This document shows, piece after piece, positions 13,134 to 15,027 of a stretch of 15,027 nt of DNA. Both the position numbers and the translations under genes were made by a program. Numbering within the stretch: the first letter of the stretch is position 1; each line of letters opens with the position of its first letter. Under the pieces are notes generated by a model that saw only the letters and a program-made list of their open reading frames with translations, was not told the origin of the DNA and did not search any database. This DNA is from an uncultured Eubacterium sp. (GTDB lineage: Bacteria > Bacillota > Clostridia > Eubacteriales > Eubacteriaceae). Location of the stretch: the NCBI GenBank assembly GCA_902784045.1, contig CACZTE010000010.1:1-15027 (forward strand). Reading direction: 5' to 3'.

Positions 13134-13790
13134 TTAAAAACCGTTTTTCTCAAGATATTCCAATGTTAAATATGGGGACGGTGAAGATTGTTTTTTATCT
13201 ATTTTCGGGGTTAACAGTTTTTCCACATATTTGCCGACAATATCATTTTCGATATTGATCCGGGAACCGATCCGTTTGGAAAGCAGTGTCGTTTCCGAAC
13301 CGGTATGGGGAATAATAGAAACTTTAAATCCATTATTTTCCGTTTCGGCCACCGTTAGGCTGACACCGTCCAAGGCTACCGATCCTTTCGCCACAATATA
13401 ACGCATCAACTCGGGAGCGGCGCCAATTGTAAGCCAAACGGCATTGCCTTCTTTTTTAATGTCGGTAAGGCTTCCGGTGCCGTCGCTGTGACCGGCAACC
13501 ATATGCCCGCCAAAACGGCCGTCAGCGGCCATTGCCCGTTCCAAATTGACAGGATCGCCTGTTTTAAGATCGCCAAGATTGGTGTAGCGCAGAGTTTCCG
13601 GCATCACATCTGCCGTAAAGCCGTCGCTTTGCATAGATGTCACCGTCAGACATACACCGTTAACGGCAATCGAGTCTCCTATTTTTGTGCCCTCCAGCAC
13701 GGCCTTCGCTTTCACCGCGATTTCACCAGAGGTATTGCTTTGAATGACGTGGCGCATCGCGCCGATTTCTTCTATGATTCCGGTAAACAT
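13134..13790 (-). CDS. ribE: Riboflavin synthase alpha chain
   Basis: A 218-residue enzyme that dismutates two lumazine molecules into riboflavin and the ribityl-aminopyrimidine, the last step of the pathway. It consists of two similar lumazine-binding barrels. Visible: MFTGIIEEIG (1-10), GDSIAVNGVCLTVT (38-51) with Cys47, NLERAMAADGRFGGHMVAGH (82-101), KGSVALDGVSLTV (135-147) and IPHTGSETTL (160-169). A C-terminal trimerisation helix ends LEYLEKNGF. Length is normal. The start overlaps the end of ribD by 19 bases and its ribosome site (AAGGAG) lies inside ribD, so the two are translationally coupled. The name ribE follows Bacillus usage; the same protein is RibC in Escherichia coli. Confidence 0.96.
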   Translation of the reverse strand: MFTGIIEEIGAMRHVIQSNTSGEIAVKAKAVLEGTKIGDSIAVNGVCLTVTSMQSDGFTADVMPETLRYTNLGDLKTGDPVNLERAMAADGRFGGHMVAGHSDGTGSLTDIKKEGNAVWLTIGAAPELMRYIVAKGSVALDGVSLTVAETENNGFKVSIIPHTGSETTLLSKRIGSRINIENDIVGKYVEKLLTPKIDKKQSSPSPYLTLEYLEKNGF

Positions 13791-14887
13791 GATGATCTCC
13801 TTATATCGTATTCCAATAAGATATCATCGTCAAATCTTTTGATTGTCGGCGTACAGAGGAGCACCGCCTCATCAGGCGAAGCAAAACCCTGACCTTCCAC
13901 CGGTGTTTTGGCGTCTTTGCCACCCAAAAGTTTCGGCGCGATAAAGGTGCAGACATGGTTGATGATGCCCACTTTTAAAGCCGCTTCGTTGATTGTCCCG
14001 CCGCCTTCGATTAGGACTGAGTCGATTTTCTTTTCTCCGAGAAAGCGCATCAGCGCATTGAGATCAACGCGCCCGTTTTGATCCGGAAGAGAAATCACGT
14101 CAATCCCTTGCGCGGCAAGAGCTTTGGCTTTGGCGTTCGATTCAACCTGAACGGCGCAGGCGATCATTGTCGGATATTGATTTGCCGTTTTGACAATTTT
14201 GGATGTTAATGGGATTTGAAGCGATGAGTCGACGATAATCCGTAATGGCTGATGAGCGCCTTTCGCTCTGCAATTGAGCATCGGGTCATCGGCTAGAACC
14301 GTTCCGATGCCTGCCAGAATGCCGGCGTATCTGCCGCGCATTTGGTGCACATATTGTCTGGCGGATTCTCCGCTAATCCATTTGGACAGACCGGTGTAGG
14401 CGGCAATTTTGCCATCAGCGGTCATTGCGTATTTCATCACCGTATAGGGAAATCCCGTTGTGATATAATGAAAAAAGACGGGATTTAGCGCGTCGCATTC
14501 ATCCTTTAAAAAATCCTCGGCAACTTTGATGCCATGGTCGCGTAGAATTTTCGCGCCTTTGCCGGCAACTCTGGGATTGGGATCCCGTGAGCCGATAACG
14601 ACTTCGGCAATGCCGGCGTCGATTAAAGCATCGGTACAAGGGGGTGTGCGTCCGGTGTGACAGCAAGGTTCTAACGTAACATAAATGGTCGCGCCTTTGG
14701 GGTCCTCCGTCACGGAGGCAAGGGCGTTGCGCTCGGCGTGGAGCTCGCCGCATTTTTCGTGGTAACCCTCGCCGATGATTCTGCCCTCTTTGACGATTAC
14801 GGCGCCGACCATCGGATTCGGATTTGTAAATCCCACGCCTTTTTCCGCGAGAGATATCGCGCGGCGCATATATTCTTGTGGTGTCAT
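13772..14887 (-). CDS. ribD: Bifunctional pyrimidine deaminase/reductase
   Basis: A 371-residue fusion performing the second and third steps of riboflavin synthesis. Residues about 1-145 are the zinc cytidine-deaminase-like domain: NPNPMVGAVIV (22-32), HAERNAL (50-56) with His50 and Glu52, and EPCCHTGRTPPC (73-84) with Cys75 and Cys84. Residues about 148-362 are the NADPH-dependent reductase: MKYAMTADGKIA (151-162), SKWISG (168-173), GTVLADDPMLN (195-205), RIIVDSS (216-222), LIEGGGTINEAAL (292-304). The product is the phosphorylated ribitylaminouracil, which must then be dephosphorylated. Its start has AAAGGAA six bases upstream. It is the first gene of the operon and is preceded by the FMN riboswitch and terminator. 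Confidence 0.97.
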   Translation of the reverse strand: MTPQEYMRRAISLAEKGVGFTNPNPMVGAVIVKEGRIIGEGYHEKCGELHAERNALASVTEDPKGATIYVTLEPCCHTGRTPPCTDALIDAGIAEVVIGSRDPNPRVAGKGAKILRDHGIKVAEDFLKDECDALNPVFFHYITTGFPYTVMKYAMTADGKIAAYTGLSKWISGESARQYVHQMRGRYAGILAGIGTVLADDPMLNCRAKGAHQPLRIIVDSSLQIPLTSKIVKTANQYPTMIACAVQVESNAKAKALAAQGIDVISLPDQNGRVDLNALMRFLGEKKIDSVLIEGGGTINEAALKVGIINHVCTFIAPKLLGGKDAKTPVEGQGFASPDEAVLLCTPTIKRFDDDILLEYDIRRSSCLPES

Positions 14888-14908
14888 AGCGTTCCTTTCA
14901 TTGTGAAT

Positions 14909-14930
14909 AAAAAAAGCCCCTTGCCGGGGC
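14909..14930 (-). terminator. Riboswitch-controlled attenuator terminator
   Basis: On the minus strand GCCCC, loop GGCAA, GGGGC, then seven T residues. It lies between the FMN aptamer and ribD, where FMN-bound aptamers normally favour termination. The competing antiterminator would lie in 14931-14981. Confidence 0.85.
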
Positions 14931-14981
14931 AGTTTTGCGCTTCATGAATGCAAATTAAATCATAACGTAAAGCATCCATAT

Positions 14982-15027
14982 ATCTTCTTTCATCCGGACT
15001 ATACCGTCGGCTTCGGAATTTCACCGA
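14982..15027 (-). promoter_or_regulatory. FMN riboswitch (RFN element), 3' half, cut by window edge
   Basis: The minus strand reads GGTGAAATTCCGAAGCCGAC followed by GGTATAGTCCGGATGAAAGA, which are the conserved last segments of the RFN aptamer (P5/P6 region and closing strand of P1). The first half lies beyond the right edge, so the full fold cannot be seen. It binds FMN and turns down the rib operon when FMN is plentiful, here through the attenuator at 14909-14930. The HAD and malic enzyme genes downstream would share this control if no terminator intervenes. Confidence 0.93.

Noticed and set aside
1..15027. Search for defence islands, insertion sequences, CRISPR arrays, tRNA genes or phage genes
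   Set aside because: No repeat arrays, transposase motifs, tRNA-like folds or phage proteins were recognised; gene content is core metabolism and membrane housekeeping.

Overview
The window reads as chromosomal DNA from a low-to-moderate GC, Gram-positive-type anaerobe (Bacillota, Clostridia-like). I infer this from purine-rich AGGAGG-type ribosome sites, TTGACA/TATAAT-like promoters, strong intrinsic terminators, a type III pantothenate kinase, small lipoproteins, and a riboflavin operon in the Bacillus order D-E-BA-H behind an FMN riboswitch. I cannot name a genus. I see no phage, insertion sequence, CRISPR array or defence system. Most of the window is housekeeping.

Left part, plus strand (1-2484): the acidic C-terminal tail of a truncated gene, then an FlK-like hotdog thioesterase joined by an ATGA overlap to coaX (type III pantothenate kinase), then dusB (tRNA-dihydrouridine synthase). 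A promoter near 2605-2638 leads into two paralogous small lipoprotein genes (2693-3519). The first has no convincing start codon and looks damaged at its 5' end. Next come an NfeD-family membrane protein and a stomatin/SPFH protein (3651-5244), a known membrane-microdomain pair. A bidirectional terminator at 5257-5295 closes this block.

Centre (5363-9213): an aconitase-superfamily hydratase on the minus strand and a seven-helix membrane diguanylate cyclase on the plus strand diverge from an AT-rich region of about 300 bases (7649-7951). That region holds both promoters and repeated GATTT(A/G)A motifs. A perfect 36-base palindrome (9178-9213) ends the cyclase gene and the minus-strand series that meets it.

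Right part, all minus strand (9298-15027): an FMN riboswitch with a terminator controls ribD-ribE-ribBA-ribH, the enzymes from GTP and ribulose-5-phosphate to riboflavin. A HAD phosphatase follows 18 bases after ribH, and an NAD-type malic enzyme after another 97 bases. No strong terminator was seen between these genes. The HAD enzyme is a good candidate for the pathway's phosphatase step, which the four rib enzymes do not cover. Aconitase-family hydratase and malic enzyme are both C4/C6 carboxylic-acid enzymes, but they lie in separate transcription units.
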